A stretch of 64,000 nt of DNA, from the NCBI RefSeq assembly GCF_025909975.1, contig NZ_JAPCIO010000003.1, positions 124,001 to 188,000 on the forward strand, read 5' to 3'. Shown in pieces: positions 31,368 through 40,526 of this stretch (the first letter of the stretch is position 1; every line of letters starts with the position of its first letter). The notes beneath the pieces are model-generated. The model did no database searches. It saw only the letters and a list, made by a program, of their open reading frames with translations, and had not been told where the DNA came from. Origin of the DNA: Flavobacterium lacisediminis. GTDB lineage: Bacteria > Bacteroidota > Bacteroidia > Flavobacteriales > Flavobacteriaceae. A program made the position numbers and the translations under genes.

Positions 31368-33575
31368 ATGAAAAACGTAAAAAACTTTTCGTTAGGGATA
31401 GCTATGCTATTAACTTTCCTTAACTTCATCACGCTAAGTAGCTTTAATTCAGTCACAAACACAAAAGTTACGATTACTGGAGTAGTTTCAGACGAACTAG
31501 GTCCGATAGCAGGAGTAAACATTCAAATTCAAGGTAGTAAATCCAAGACAAGTACCGATTTTGATGGAAAATACAAAATTGAAGCCAATGAAAATGACAT
31601 CTTAGTATTCACATATACTGGTAAAAAAACACAAAAAATCACCATCAAGAAAAAATTGATTGTGAATGTTTTCATGGAAGATGAAGTTCTAACAGGTAGA
31701 GATGTAGAAGTTGTAGGAGCTGTTGGTATTAAAAAGAAACAAGAAGTATACACCTCTTCAATTCAAGTAGTTAATTCTGAAGAAATTACAAAAGCTGCAA
31801 ATCCTAATGTAGTACAATCTTTATCTGGAAAAGTTTCAGGATTAACTGTAAATACTACAAACAATGGTGTAAATCCAACGACTCGAATTGTGTTAAGAGG
31901 AAATCGTTCGGTTTCAAACAATAATGAAGCCTTAGTGGTAATCGACAATGTTATTTCAGATGCAAGAACCCTACAAGCATTACCTCCAGAAGTAATTGAA
32001 TATACAAATGTTCTAAAAGGCGCTCAAGGAGCTGCATTATATGGCGAACAAGGTGTAAATGGCGCTATCATTGTATTAACAAAAAAGGGGCTAAGCACAG
32101 AAGAAAAAAAGAAAGTACAAGATACTATTGCAAAATGTCAGCAGCCAATCGTTGTTCCAAATGAAACCACATCACAAGAAGATTATGATTCTTTTATTGA
32201 AAACTCGTTTACAAATCCTAAAAACGAACCACTTTCAACATTTTCAATTGATGTAGATAATGCTTCTTATACTAATGTGAGACGTTTTATCAATAACGGA
32301 CAAGCAGTACCGAAAAACGCTGTTCGTGTAGAAGAAATGGTTAACTTTTTCAAATACAATTATGAACAACCAAAGTCGAATCATCCATTTTCGATTCATA
32401 CTGAATATAGTGATAGCCCTTGGAACGAAAAACACAAATTAGTAAAAATCGGGTTGCAAGGAAAACATATTGATAGCGATAATTTACCGAACTCAAATTT
32501 CGTTTTTCTTATTGATGTTTCAGGTTCGATGAGTGCTCAAAACAAATTACCTTTATTAAAAGAATCAATGAAAGTATTGGTAAGTCAATTGAGAGAAAAT
32601 GACAAAGTAGCTATCGTGGTATATGCAGGAGCTGCGGGATTGGTCTTACCGCCTACTTCTGGAAACAATAAAGAAACCATTATAAAATCATTAGACAATT
32701 TGAATGCTGGCGGAAGTACAGCTGGTGGAGCAGGAATTGAATTGGCCTACAAAATCGCTACAGAAAATTTCATCAAAGGAGGAAACAACCGCGTTATTTT
32801 AGCTACGGATGGTGATTTTAATGTGGGAACTTCATCAAACAAAGACATGGAAACTTTAATTGAAGAAAAACGTAAATCAGGTGTATTTTTAACTTGTTTA
32901 GGTTACGGAATGGGAAATTACAAAGACAGCAAAATGGAAATTTTAGCGGATAAAGGAAATGGAAACTATGCATACATCGACAACATTCAGGAAGCGAATC
33001 GTTTTTTAGGAAAAGAGTTTAAAGGAAGTATGTTTGCGATTGCAAAAGATGTGAAAATTCAAATTGAATTCAATCCAAAACACGTTCAAAGCTACCGATT
33101 GATTGGCTATGAAAACCGCAAATTACGTCCAGAAGATTTTAGAAATGATGCGATTGATGCTGGGGAATTAGGAAGTGGTCACACCGTTACAGCTTTGTAT
33201 GAAATAATTCCTGTTGGAGTTGAAAGTAAATTTACCAATGAAATACCGGATTTAAAATATACAGAAACTGTAAAATCTACTAAAGACTATTCGAATGAAT
33301 TGGCTACAATAAAATTCCGTTATAAAAAACCAGATGGAGAAAAAAGTATCGAAATGGTTCAGATAATTGAAAACAAACCGATTGCATTACAAAACACCAG
33401 CGAAGATTTTAAATTTAGTTCGGCTGTTGCTTGGTTTGGATTGAAATTAAGAGATTCAAAACTAGTAGACAACAAATCATCAGTTGCTATAAAAGCATTA
33501 GCTTTACAAGGAAAATCTAATGATGCAGAAGGATATCGTGCGGAGTTTATTCGATTGGTGGAAGCGGTTAATTAA
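31368..33575 (+). CDS. Exported CarboxypepD_reg - TonB plug - von Willebrand A fusion protein (YfbK-like)
   Basis: A 735-aa envelope protein. In order: signal segment 8-27; carboxypeptidase-regulatory-like beta domain about 32-105 ('TGVVSDELGPIAGVNIQIQGSKSKTSTDFDGKYKI'); TonB plug-like domain about 125-240 ('VVQSLSGKVSGLTVNTTNNG', 'RIVLRGNRSVSNNNEALVVIDN', 'LKGAQGAALYGEQGVNGAIIVLTKKG'); and a YfbK-type N region about 255-370. The vWA domain follows with MIDAS DVSGSMS (383-389), 'GGSTAGGAGIELAY' and 'ATDGDFNVG', then a C-terminal DUF3520-like beta region. There is no TonB-dependent barrel. A receptor plug that normally closes an outer-membrane pore is here joined to a metal-ion-dependent adhesion domain. 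It lies 35 nt after the anti-sigma gene in the same operon. Confidence 0.9.
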   Translation: MKNVKNFSLGIAMLLTFLNFITLSSFNSVTNTKVTITGVVSDELGPIAGVNIQIQGSKSKTSTDFDGKYKIEANENDILVFTYTGKKTQKITIKKKLIVNVFMEDEVLTGRDVEVVGAVGIKKKQEVYTSSIQVVNSEEITKAANPNVVQSLSGKVSGLTVNTTNNGVNPTTRIVLRGNRSVSNNNEALVVIDNVISDARTLQALPPEVIEYTNVLKGAQGAALYGEQGVNGAIIVLTKKGLSTEEKKKVQDTIAKCQQPIVVPNETTSQEDYDSFIENSFTNPKNEPLSTFSIDVDNASYTNVRRFINNGQAVPKNAVRVEEMVNFFKYNYEQPKSNHPFSIHTEYSDSPWNEKHKLVKIGLQGKHIDSDNLPNSNFVFLIDVSGSMSAQNKLPLLKESMKVLVSQLRENDKVAIVVYAGAAGLVLPPTSGNNKETIIKSLDNLNAGGSTAGGAGIELAYKIATENFIKGGNNRVILATDGDFNVGTSSNKDMETLIEEKRKSGVFLTCLGYGMGNYKDSKMEILADKGNGNYAYIDNIQEANRFLGKEFKGSMFAIAKDVKIQIEFNPKHVQSYRLIGYENRKLRPEDFRNDAIDAGELGSGHTVTALYEIIPVGVESKFTNEIPDLKYTETVKSTKDYSNELATIKFRYKKPDGEKSIEMVQIIENKPIALQNTSEDFKFSSAVAWFGLKLRDSKLVDNKSSVAIKALALQGKSNDAEGYRAEFIRLVEAVN

Positions 33576-33583
33576 AATTTAAA

Positions 33584-33925
33584 ATGAAAAATTTATTTAT
33601 AACTTTATCTTTTCTCTTGTGTTTGACTCTACAAGCACAAGAGAAAAGACAAAACGACACCATTAAAATCGAAATTAATTCAAACACTAAAACGATTTAT
33701 GTTTTAGGCGGAATTGCAGCTGTAATCACCAAAGAAGATTTGGCTTTTGCTAAAAAATACAATATTCAGTTTCATGATTTTGGTTGCATTGCTCCTACTA
33801 ATTTTAAGGAATATGAAACGAAAAATGAATTAGTTTTTGAATTTTTAAACAAAACATTTGGAAAACAATGGCAAAAAGAAATTAAGCAAAGTGTTATGGG
33901 TTTTGAGAAGTGGAGAAAAAAATAA
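33584..33925 (+). CDS. Small secreted protein of unknown function, last gene of the ECF operon
   Basis: A 113-aa protein with a signal peptide (NLFITLSFLLCLTLQAQ, cleavage near residue 19). The mature part starts with a short beta region ('IKIEINSNTKTIYVLGGIAAVIT') and continues with 'EDLAFAKKYNIQFHDFGCIAP', a pattern I recall from other secreted Flavobacterium proteins without known function. It starts 8 nt after the vWA gene and ends 1 nt before the converging histidine kinase gene. Position suggests a product under the same ECF control. Confidence 0.75.
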   Translation: MKNLFITLSFLLCLTLQAQEKRQNDTIKIEINSNTKTIYVLGGIAAVITKEDLAFAKKYNIQFHDFGCIAPTNFKEYETKNELVFEFLNKTFGKQWQKEIKQSVMGFEKWRKK

Positions 33926-33926
33926 C

Positions 33927-36113
33927 TCAAATATACCTCGAAATTACATTTTCTAAATCGGAATACTCAAATGGTTTTACCAAAACATCGGTAAGACCAT
34001 TTTTCTTTTCTAAAATTTCTTTTAGAATATTTTCTTTGTCAGAAGCGGTTAATGCAATGATAGGCGTTTTGATTCCAAGGTTTCTGATTTTAATAGAAGC
34101 TTCAATTCCGTTCATAACTGGCATATTAATATCCATCAAAATGACATCAAAATTATTCTCTTCTACTAACAAAAGTGCTTCCAATCCGTTTTCAGCCATT
34201 TGAAAGGTGTGGCCGTTTTTCTCTAAAAGTTTTTTAGTCACCATTTGGTTGATTTTATTGTCTTCCACAACCAAAATGTTCAAGTTCTTTAATTTTGTAT
34301 GAGAATGTGATTTTAGTTGGTCAGAAGCCACAATTTCATCAGCTGGAATATGAGGAAATAAAACAGTAAACTTACTTCCTTCTCTGATTTTACTTTCAAC
34401 TGAAATACTACCTTTGAACAATTCTACCAATCGTTTCACAATGGATAATCCAAGTCCAGTTCCTTTATATTGCTCTTGTAAATTCACATCAACCTGAACA
34501 AATTTTTCAAAAATTTTATCAATATATTCTTCTGGAATTCCAATACCAGTATCTAAAACTTCTAATTTTAAAAACGAATTATTGTTCACCTTTTCTAAAG
34601 ACAAGCTAAGTGTAACTTTTCCTTTTTTAGTAAACTTTAATGAATTACTAACTAAATTGATTAAAATTTGAGAAAATCTAGTTAAATCCGTTTTAATAAA
34701 TTGAGGAACTTCGTCTGAAATCGAAACAATTATTTCATTCTTGTTTGACTTTGCAATCACATTCATTGATTCTTTAATATGACCAATTTCTTCTCTAACG
34801 TTGATGTTCTCATAATTGAATTCAATATCATTATCTTCAATTTTGTAAACATTTAAAACGTCATTAATTAGAGTTAATAGATAGTGAGATGAAAATTTTA
34901 AAGCATTAAAATAAGGACTGTTCTTAATTTCCTTGTGTTCACTTTCCAAAATTTCAGCCATTCCAATTACACCATACAAAGGAGTTCGTAACTCGTGACT
35001 TACATTAGATAAAAACTGTGTTTTCAATCGGGTTGCCTCTTCTGACTTTTCACGAGCTACTTGTAATTGATAGTTGTAATCCGATAATTTTTTACTAAGG
35101 CTTCTGTAATTTATAAATCCTTTGAAAATAAAAATCAAAAACACGATTACAAATCCAAGAAACCACAATACTACTTTGTTAAAACGATTTGCAGCATTCA
35201 TTTTTTGCTGTTGAATCTTCTTCTCCGTTTCAATTTGTTGCACCTTATATTTGTATTCGAGTGCTTCAATATCTCCACCGGCCATTTTTATTTCAATATT
35301 TCTTTCTTTACTGAAAAGTTCGTCTTGTAATTGATCGTGCTTTTCTAAATAATAAAGCGCTTGTTCTGTTTTCTTGTACTTTTTATAAAATTGATAAACC
35401 ATGGCATAAATATCCATTTGATGCGATTTATGATATTCTATATCCTGATATTTAAAATCAGAAACGCATTTTAAATAATTTTTTTCTGCATTTGGAAAAT
35501 CATTTTTCATTTCAAAATAATAGCCCATTAACGAATAATACGACATTCCTAATTCGTAATCATCAGTGGTCATTTTTTTTTCTACTAACTGCAAATAATA
35601 TTTCCCTTTATCAAATTCATTTATTTCTAAATATACATCTGCCAAATTAATTTCTGCAAAAGCTATATCTCTTGGCGCATCTAACCTCTTTGATAATTCA
35701 TATGATTTTTGGTAGTAATAAAGTCCTTTTTTAGAATCTTTCAGTCTGAAATAATACAAATTACCGATGTTATTATACAAGTAATTTTCTATAGTATCAT
35801 TTTTGGCTAATTGAGCATAAGAAACTCCAGAATTATAATATTGAATGGATTTTTTTAGATCACCAAATTCTTCAAAATTTAACCCAATAATATTATAAGA
35901 AGCCGCAGCCATGTCGTACTTATTTCTCTTTAAAGCATATTCTAGAAGTTGTTGAGAATACAATAAAGATTCGCTGCATTTCAAATCGTTTAGTCCTTTT
36001 AAAGCTTTATCATATAAACCTCTTGCATACTTATCTTTATAACCAATTCCTTGTCCAAAGGACAGTTGGAAGAAGAATAGCAAACAAAAAAATACAATAG
36101 CTTTTTTAAACAT
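33927..36113 (-). CDS. TPR hybrid sensor histidine kinase / response regulator
   Basis: A 728-aa membrane protein. Signal peptide 1-20, periplasmic tetratricopeptide-like helices about 25-290, one transmembrane segment about 313-331 and a coiled coil about 340-365. The dimerisation/phosphoacceptor domain has VSHELRTPLYG (His373). The ATPase domain has N-box 'SQILINLVSNSLKFTKKG', 'DTGIGIPEEYIDKIFEKFVQ' and 'GTGLGLSIVKRLVELF'. The C-terminal receiver has DINMPVMNG (Asp661) and the conserved lysine in LVKPFEY. There is no DNA-binding output, so phosphate must pass on, possibly via an Hpt protein such as the one at 8902 (speculative). It stands alone. Confidence 0.95.
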   Translation of the reverse strand: MFKKAIVFFCLLFFFQLSFGQGIGYKDKYARGLYDKALKGLNDLKCSESLLYSQQLLEYALKRNKYDMAAASYNIIGLNFEEFGDLKKSIQYYNSGVSYAQLAKNDTIENYLYNNIGNLYYFRLKDSKKGLYYYQKSYELSKRLDAPRDIAFAEINLADVYLEINEFDKGKYYLQLVEKKMTTDDYELGMSYYSLMGYYFEMKNDFPNAEKNYLKCVSDFKYQDIEYHKSHQMDIYAMVYQFYKKYKKTEQALYYLEKHDQLQDELFSKERNIEIKMAGGDIEALEYKYKVQQIETEKKIQQQKMNAANRFNKVVLWFLGFVIVFLIFIFKGFINYRSLSKKLSDYNYQLQVAREKSEEATRLKTQFLSNVSHELRTPLYGVIGMAEILESEHKEIKNSPYFNALKFSSHYLLTLINDVLNVYKIEDNDIEFNYENINVREEIGHIKESMNVIAKSNKNEIIVSISDEVPQFIKTDLTRFSQILINLVSNSLKFTKKGKVTLSLSLEKVNNNSFLKLEVLDTGIGIPEEYIDKIFEKFVQVDVNLQEQYKGTGLGLSIVKRLVELFKGSISVESKIREGSKFTVLFPHIPADEIVASDQLKSHSHTKLKNLNILVVEDNKINQMVTKKLLEKNGHTFQMAENGLEALLLVEENNFDVILMDINMPVMNGIEASIKIRNLGIKTPIIALTASDKENILKEILEKKNGLTDVLVKPFEYSDLENVISRYI

Positions 36114-36253
36114 TTTTAATCAAGAGAGATTTGTTAAATTTTAGGCTAAAAATGAAATAAATATTTGGGTAAGCATACAAATTTAAAATTTTTATTGAAT
36201 TGACCAAGTCATTGTTAAGAATATTAATAAAAAGATAAACTAAAGCAAATTCA

Positions 36254-36301
36254 TTTTAAAACAAAAAAAGCTCCATTTAAGGAGCTTTTTTTGTTTTAAA
36301 A
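36254..36301 (-). terminator. Very long terminator hairpin after the second ABC-F gene
   Basis: A 21-bp perfect stem (36254-36274 with 36281-36301) with a 6-nt loop has seven T on the right arm for plus and seven A for minus. It lies 3 nt from the ABC-F stop and in the upstream region of the histidine kinase gene. The remaining sequence of 36114-36253 is AT-rich with no clear promoter. Confidence 0.88.
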
Positions 36302-36304
36302 ATC

Positions 36305-37936
36305 TTATTTCTCAATTTCTTTCAAAGAATCCATTTTCTTATGAGCTAAGAATCCTTTAATATCTTCAAAATGTTCTTTTACTCGTTTGTGTCCAAATTC
36401 GAATACTTTTTCAGCTAAACCGTCTAAGAAATCACGATCGTGAGAAACCAAGATTAAGGTTCCATCAAAATCACGTAAAGCATCTTTGATGATGTCTTTT
36501 GTTTTCATATCTAAGTGATTCGTTGGCTCATCCAGAATCAAAACATTCACTGGTTCTAATAATAATTTAATCATAGCCAAACGCGTTTTTTCACCTCCAG
36601 AAAGTACTTTTACTTTCTTTTGAATATCGTCGCCTTTGAACATGAAAGCGCCTAATAAATCTTTTATTTTTGTACGTACATCACCAACAGCAATTTGGTC
36701 AATCGTTTCAAAAATGGTCATTTCTCCATCTAATAACGATGCTTGATTTTGTGCAAAATACCCAATTTGAGCATTGTGCCCTACTTCTAACTTACCTTCA
36801 AAATCAATTTCTCCCATAATCGCTTTAATCATGGTTGATTTTCCTTCTCCATTTTTCCCAACCAAAGCTACTTTTTGACCACGCTCGATAACCATATTTG
36901 CATCTTTGAACACCACATGATCACCATACGTTTTTGATAAACCTTCTACAACAACTGGATATTGCCCAGAACGTGGCGAAGGTGGAAATTTTAATTTTAA
37001 TGCAGAAGTGTCAATTTCATCTACTTCAATTGGAACAATTTTTTCCAACATTTTTACACGCGATTGTACTGATTCTGTTTTTGAGAAAGTTCCTCTAAAA
37101 CGATCAATAAACGCTTGGTTCTCTGCGATGAATTTTTGTTGCTCGTCGTAAGCTTTTTGTTGGTGAATTCTTCTATCTTTTCGCAATTCTAAATATTCAG
37201 AATATACAGCTTTGTAATCATAAATTCGTCCCATTGTAACTTCAATAGTACGATTGGTAATATTATCAACAAAAGTTTTATCGTGGGAAATTACCATAAC
37301 CGCTTTTGCCTGATTAATCAAGAAATCCTCTAACCACTGAATACTTTCGATATCCATGTGATTCGTAGGCTCATCTAATAAAATTAAATCGGGTTTTTTC
37401 AAAAGGATTTTAGCTAATTCAATTCGCATTCTCCAACCTCCAGAAAATTCGGAAGTTTGTCTCGTAAAATCTTCACGCTCAAAACCTAACCCTTTTAATA
37501 CTTTTTCAACTTCCGCTTCATAATTTACTTCTTCAATCGAATAGAATTTTTCAGATAGTTCAGAAACACGTTCAATCAATTTCATGTAGTCATCACTTTC
37601 ATAATCGGTACGAATCGTTAATTGCTCATTGATTTCGTCGATTTCTTTCTTCATATTTAACACATCAGCAAACGCTTTAGATGTTTCTTCCATTACGGTA
37701 CAATCATCAGAAGTCAATAAATGCTGTGGTAAATATGCAATTACAGCATCACTTGGCGCCGAAATTACACCACGTGTAGGTTTGTTTTCTCCAGCTACAA
37801 TTTTTAAAAGCGTAGATTTTCCTGCTCCATTTTTACCCATTAAGGCAATTTTATCATTTTCATTGATGGCAAAAGTTACTTCGCTAAAAAGAGTGGTTCC
37901 GCCAAATTCTACGGCGATGTCGTTTACTGTAATCAT
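36305..37936 (-). CDS. ABC-F ATPase, YbiT/EttA-like
   Basis: A 543-aa soluble ribosome-associated ATPase with two ABC domains: Walker A GKNGAGKST and GKNGEGKST, signatures FSGGWRMR and LSGGEKTR, 'LILLDEPTNHMDIESI' and 'LILDEPTNHLDMKT'. The linker has the P-site tRNA interaction motif region with 'RIHQQKAYDEQQKFIAENQAFIDRFRGTFSKTESVQSRVKMLEKI'. The FRGTFSKTESVQSR pattern fits the YbiT-type subgroup of translation factors. It is the second ABC-F protein in the window and differs from the Uup-like one in lacking a long C-terminal coiled coil. A heptad array lies directly upstream of its ATG. Confidence 0.93.
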   Translation of the reverse strand: MITVNDIAVEFGGTTLFSEVTFAINENDKIALMGKNGAGKSTLLKIVAGENKPTRGVISAPSDAVIAYLPQHLLTSDDCTVMEETSKAFADVLNMKKEIDEINEQLTIRTDYESDDYMKLIERVSELSEKFYSIEEVNYEAEVEKVLKGLGFEREDFTRQTSEFSGGWRMRIELAKILLKKPDLILLDEPTNHMDIESIQWLEDFLINQAKAVMVISHDKTFVDNITNRTIEVTMGRIYDYKAVYSEYLELRKDRRIHQQKAYDEQQKFIAENQAFIDRFRGTFSKTESVQSRVKMLEKIVPIEVDEIDTSALKLKFPPSPRSGQYPVVVEGLSKTYGDHVVFKDANMVIERGQKVALVGKNGEGKSTMIKAIMGEIDFEGKLEVGHNAQIGYFAQNQASLLDGEMTIFETIDQIAVGDVRTKIKDLLGAFMFKGDDIQKKVKVLSGGEKTRLAMIKLLLEPVNVLILDEPTNHLDMKTKDIIKDALRDFDGTLILVSHDRDFLDGLAEKVFEFGHKRVKEHFEDIKGFLAHKKMDSLKEIEK

Positions 37937-37944
37937 TTTTTAAA

Positions 37945-37979
37945 GTAAAAAGTTATAAGTAAAAAGCTAAAAGGCATTT
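37945..37979. repeat. Heptad repeat array upstream of the second ABC-F gene
   Basis: Units AGTAAAA, AGTTATA and AGTAAAA, then AGCTAAA, are exactly 7 nt apart and begin 8 nt upstream of the ATG. AGTAAAA recurs in the arrays at 9874 and 18682. Confidence 0.68.
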
Positions 37980-38116
37980 TACTGAAATTTTTGAAGGTGC
38001 AAAGATAACTTTAAAATTCAGATTTTGGAATGCTGTAAACACATTTCATAAAATATAGTTAAGTTTTAGTCATACCAATAGAAATCTACTATTTTTACGT
38101 TTTAAAATTCGCTAAA

Positions 38117-40237
38117 ATGAAAATCAAAACATTACTTTTATTTTCAGCATTAACAGGTGCTGTTTCCATACATTCACAAGAAAAAAATAAAATCACTATG
38201 AATCCGTTTTTTGAAACATATACAACGCCTTATCAAGTTCCTCCATTTGATTTAATTAAAAATGAACATTTTAAACCTGCCATTCTAGAGGGAATCAAAA
38301 AACAAGAAGCTGAAATCAATTCGATTGTTTCGAACAAAGAAAAACCAACGTTTGACAACACTGTTTTGGCTATGGAAAACTCGGGAAAATTATTAGCTAA
38401 AGTAAGTACCGTTTTCTATAATTTAAATAGTGCAAATACCAATGAAGAAATTCAAGCGATTGCGAAAGAATTGGCTCCAAAATTATCAGCACACAATGAT
38501 AATATATATTTGAATGATGCTTTATTTAAAAGAGTAAAAGTCGTTTGGGACAACCAAAAGAATTTCAAATTGAACAAAGAACAAGCTAAAATCTTAGAAA
38601 ATTTGTATAAAAACTTCGTACGAAGCGGTGCCAACCTTTCAGAAGAAAACAAAAAACGATTGAGAGAAATCAACTCTGAAATGGCTGTTGCTACTTTAAA
38701 ATACGGACAAAATATACTAGCTGAAACGAATTCGTACGAATTAGTAATTTCTGATAAAAACGATTTATCGGGATTACCAAACGAACTTATTGAAACCGCA
38801 GCTGCTGATGCAAAAGCGAAAGGTAAAGCTGGAAAATGGGTATTTACATTATCAAACTCAAGTGTGATGCCATTTTTACAATATAGTTCAAATAGAAAAT
38901 TACGCCAGGAAATTTGGAATGCTTACCAAATGAGATCTAACAATGGAAACGACAAAGACAACAAATCATTAGCAATCAAAATTGCAAATTTAAGAGGCGA
39001 AAAAGCACGTCTTTTAGGATATGCTACTCATGCTGATTATGTTTTAGAAAAATCGATGGCTAAAAATCCAGAAACAGCTAACAAATTATTGAATGATTTA
39101 TGGATTCCAGCTTTAAATATGGCAAATAAAGAAGCTGCTGATATTCAAAAAATGATCCAAAAAGAAGGTATTAATGAACCTGTTCAACCTTATGATTGGA
39201 GATATTATACCGAAAAAATCAGAAAAGAACGTTTTGATTTAGACGAACAAGAAATGAAACCTTATTTCAGTTTGGAAAAAACAAGAGAAGGTGTTTTTAC
39301 CGTTTGTAAAAATTTATATGGATTACAATTCAAACAGTTAAACAATGTTCCAAAATACCACGAAGACGTTACCGTTTGGGAAGTAACAGAAGCTAACGGA
39401 AGTCACGTTGGAATTTTATACATGGATTTTCACCCAAGAACTTCAAAAAGAGGTGGCGCTTGGATGACTTCATACCGAACTCAAAAAATGGAAAACGGAA
39501 AACGTGTAGCTCCTGTAGTTTCTATTGTATGTAATTTCACAAAACCAACAGAAAATGCTCCAGCTTTATTAACTTTCGATGAAGTGAGTACATTCTTTCA
39601 CGAGTTTGGACACGCTTTACACGGATTACTATCAAACGTAACCTATGAAAGTTTAGCAGGAACAAGTGTTCCAAGAGATTTCGTTGAATTACCATCGCAA
39701 ATTATGGAAAACTGGGCTGCCGAACCAGAAGTAATGAAAATGTATGCCAAACATTATAAAACAGGTGAAATAATTCCAGATGCGTTAATTGAAAAAATGC
39801 AAAAAGCAGGAACTTTTGACCAAGGATTTGTAACTACCGAATATTTAGCGGCTTCTATTTTAGATATGGCTTATCATACTCAAAAAACAGCAATTACTAC
39901 AGATGCTGAAACGTTTGAGATAGAAGCAATGAACAAAATTAATTTACCAAGCACAATTATTCCTAGATACAGAAGTACATATTTCAACCACATTTTTGCT
40001 GGAGGTTATTCGGCTGGATATTATAGTTATATTTGGTCAGGCGTATTAGATACCGATGCTTTTGAAGTATTTAAAATTAATGGATTATTCAATTCAGATT
40101 ATGCAAAATCGTTTAGAAAAAACGTTTTAGAAAAAGGAGGAACAGAAGATCCAATGGAATTATACAAAAGCTTCAGAGGTGCCGAACCAAGTGTGGAACC
40201 ACTGTTAAGAAAAAGAGGTTTAGACCAAGTAAAATAA
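38117..40237 (+). CDS. M3 family metallopeptidase, dipeptidyl carboxypeptidase (Dcp-like)
   Basis: A 706-aa zinc peptidase of the thimet oligopeptidase family. Signal peptide at 1-20 (ends IHSQ), so it works in the periplasm. The zinc motif FHEFGHALHG has His495, Glu496 and His499, and the third ligand lies in the following helix. 'GGYSAGYYSYIWSGVLDTDAFEVF' near the C terminus is the conserved substrate-binding block of Dcp/PrlC enzymes. It cleaves C-terminal dipeptides or short peptides. It is a single-gene unit with a terminator downstream. It is divergent from the ABC-F gene. Confidence 0.95.
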   Translation: MKIKTLLLFSALTGAVSIHSQEKNKITMNPFFETYTTPYQVPPFDLIKNEHFKPAILEGIKKQEAEINSIVSNKEKPTFDNTVLAMENSGKLLAKVSTVFYNLNSANTNEEIQAIAKELAPKLSAHNDNIYLNDALFKRVKVVWDNQKNFKLNKEQAKILENLYKNFVRSGANLSEENKKRLREINSEMAVATLKYGQNILAETNSYELVISDKNDLSGLPNELIETAAADAKAKGKAGKWVFTLSNSSVMPFLQYSSNRKLRQEIWNAYQMRSNNGNDKDNKSLAIKIANLRGEKARLLGYATHADYVLEKSMAKNPETANKLLNDLWIPALNMANKEAADIQKMIQKEGINEPVQPYDWRYYTEKIRKERFDLDEQEMKPYFSLEKTREGVFTVCKNLYGLQFKQLNNVPKYHEDVTVWEVTEANGSHVGILYMDFHPRTSKRGGAWMTSYRTQKMENGKRVAPVVSIVCNFTKPTENAPALLTFDEVSTFFHEFGHALHGLLSNVTYESLAGTSVPRDFVELPSQIMENWAAEPEVMKMYAKHYKTGEIIPDALIEKMQKAGTFDQGFVTTEYLAASILDMAYHTQKTAITTDAETFEIEAMNKINLPSTIIPRYRSTYFNHIFAGGYSAGYYSYIWSGVLDTDAFEVFKINGLFNSDYAKSFRKNVLEKGGTEDPMELYKSFRGAEPSVEPLLRKRGLDQVK

Positions 40238-40243
40238 AACCAA

Positions 40244-40276
40244 AAAGCTCCTGAAAATTCAGGAGCTTTGTTTTTT
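40244..40276 (+). terminator. Terminator after the M3 peptidase gene
   Basis: A stem of 11-12 bp (40244-40255 with 40258-40269) with a very small loop is followed by GTTTTTT. Confidence 0.82.
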
Positions 40277-40293
40277 AAATATATTGAAGAAGT

Positions 40294-40512
40294 TTACAAA
40301 CTCATCCTAAATTCTTCTAAAACTGGACTGATCTTTCCGTAATAACGTTCATCTACAAATAATTCTACAGCTAAATCAGAAGAACCAAATCCAGCCATAC
40401 GAGCCGATTGTAAGTTATCCTTTTTTACTACTTCAACTCCAACAGCTTCTATTTTTTGTTTCAATGCTTCAGCAAGAATTTCACTTCCCGAAAATACTTT
40501 CATTATTCCCAT
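40294..40512 (-). CDS. DUF2007 domain protein
   Basis: A 72-aa soluble protein with the DUF2007 pattern: 'KVFSGSEILAEALKQKIEAVGVEVVKKDN', then 'VELFVDERYYGKISPVLEEF'. The ferredoxin-like fold is related to PII-type signal proteins. It binds an unknown ligand. Starts at 40512 (MGIMKVF) or 40503 (MKVF) are both possible. It follows the half-helicase gene by 14 nt and is probably in its transcript. Confidence 0.85.
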   Translation of the reverse strand: MGIMKVFSGSEILAEALKQKIEAVGVEVVKKDNLQSARMAGFGSSDLAVELFVDERYYGKISPVLEEFRMSL

Positions 40513-40526
40513 ATCTTTTACTTTAC

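Noticed and set aside
33576..33600. Possible further heptad array (AAAATTT, AAAATGA, AAAATTT) at the start of the 113-aa gene
   Set aside because: Only three A/T-only units overlapping a start codon; indistinguishable from chance in this base composition.
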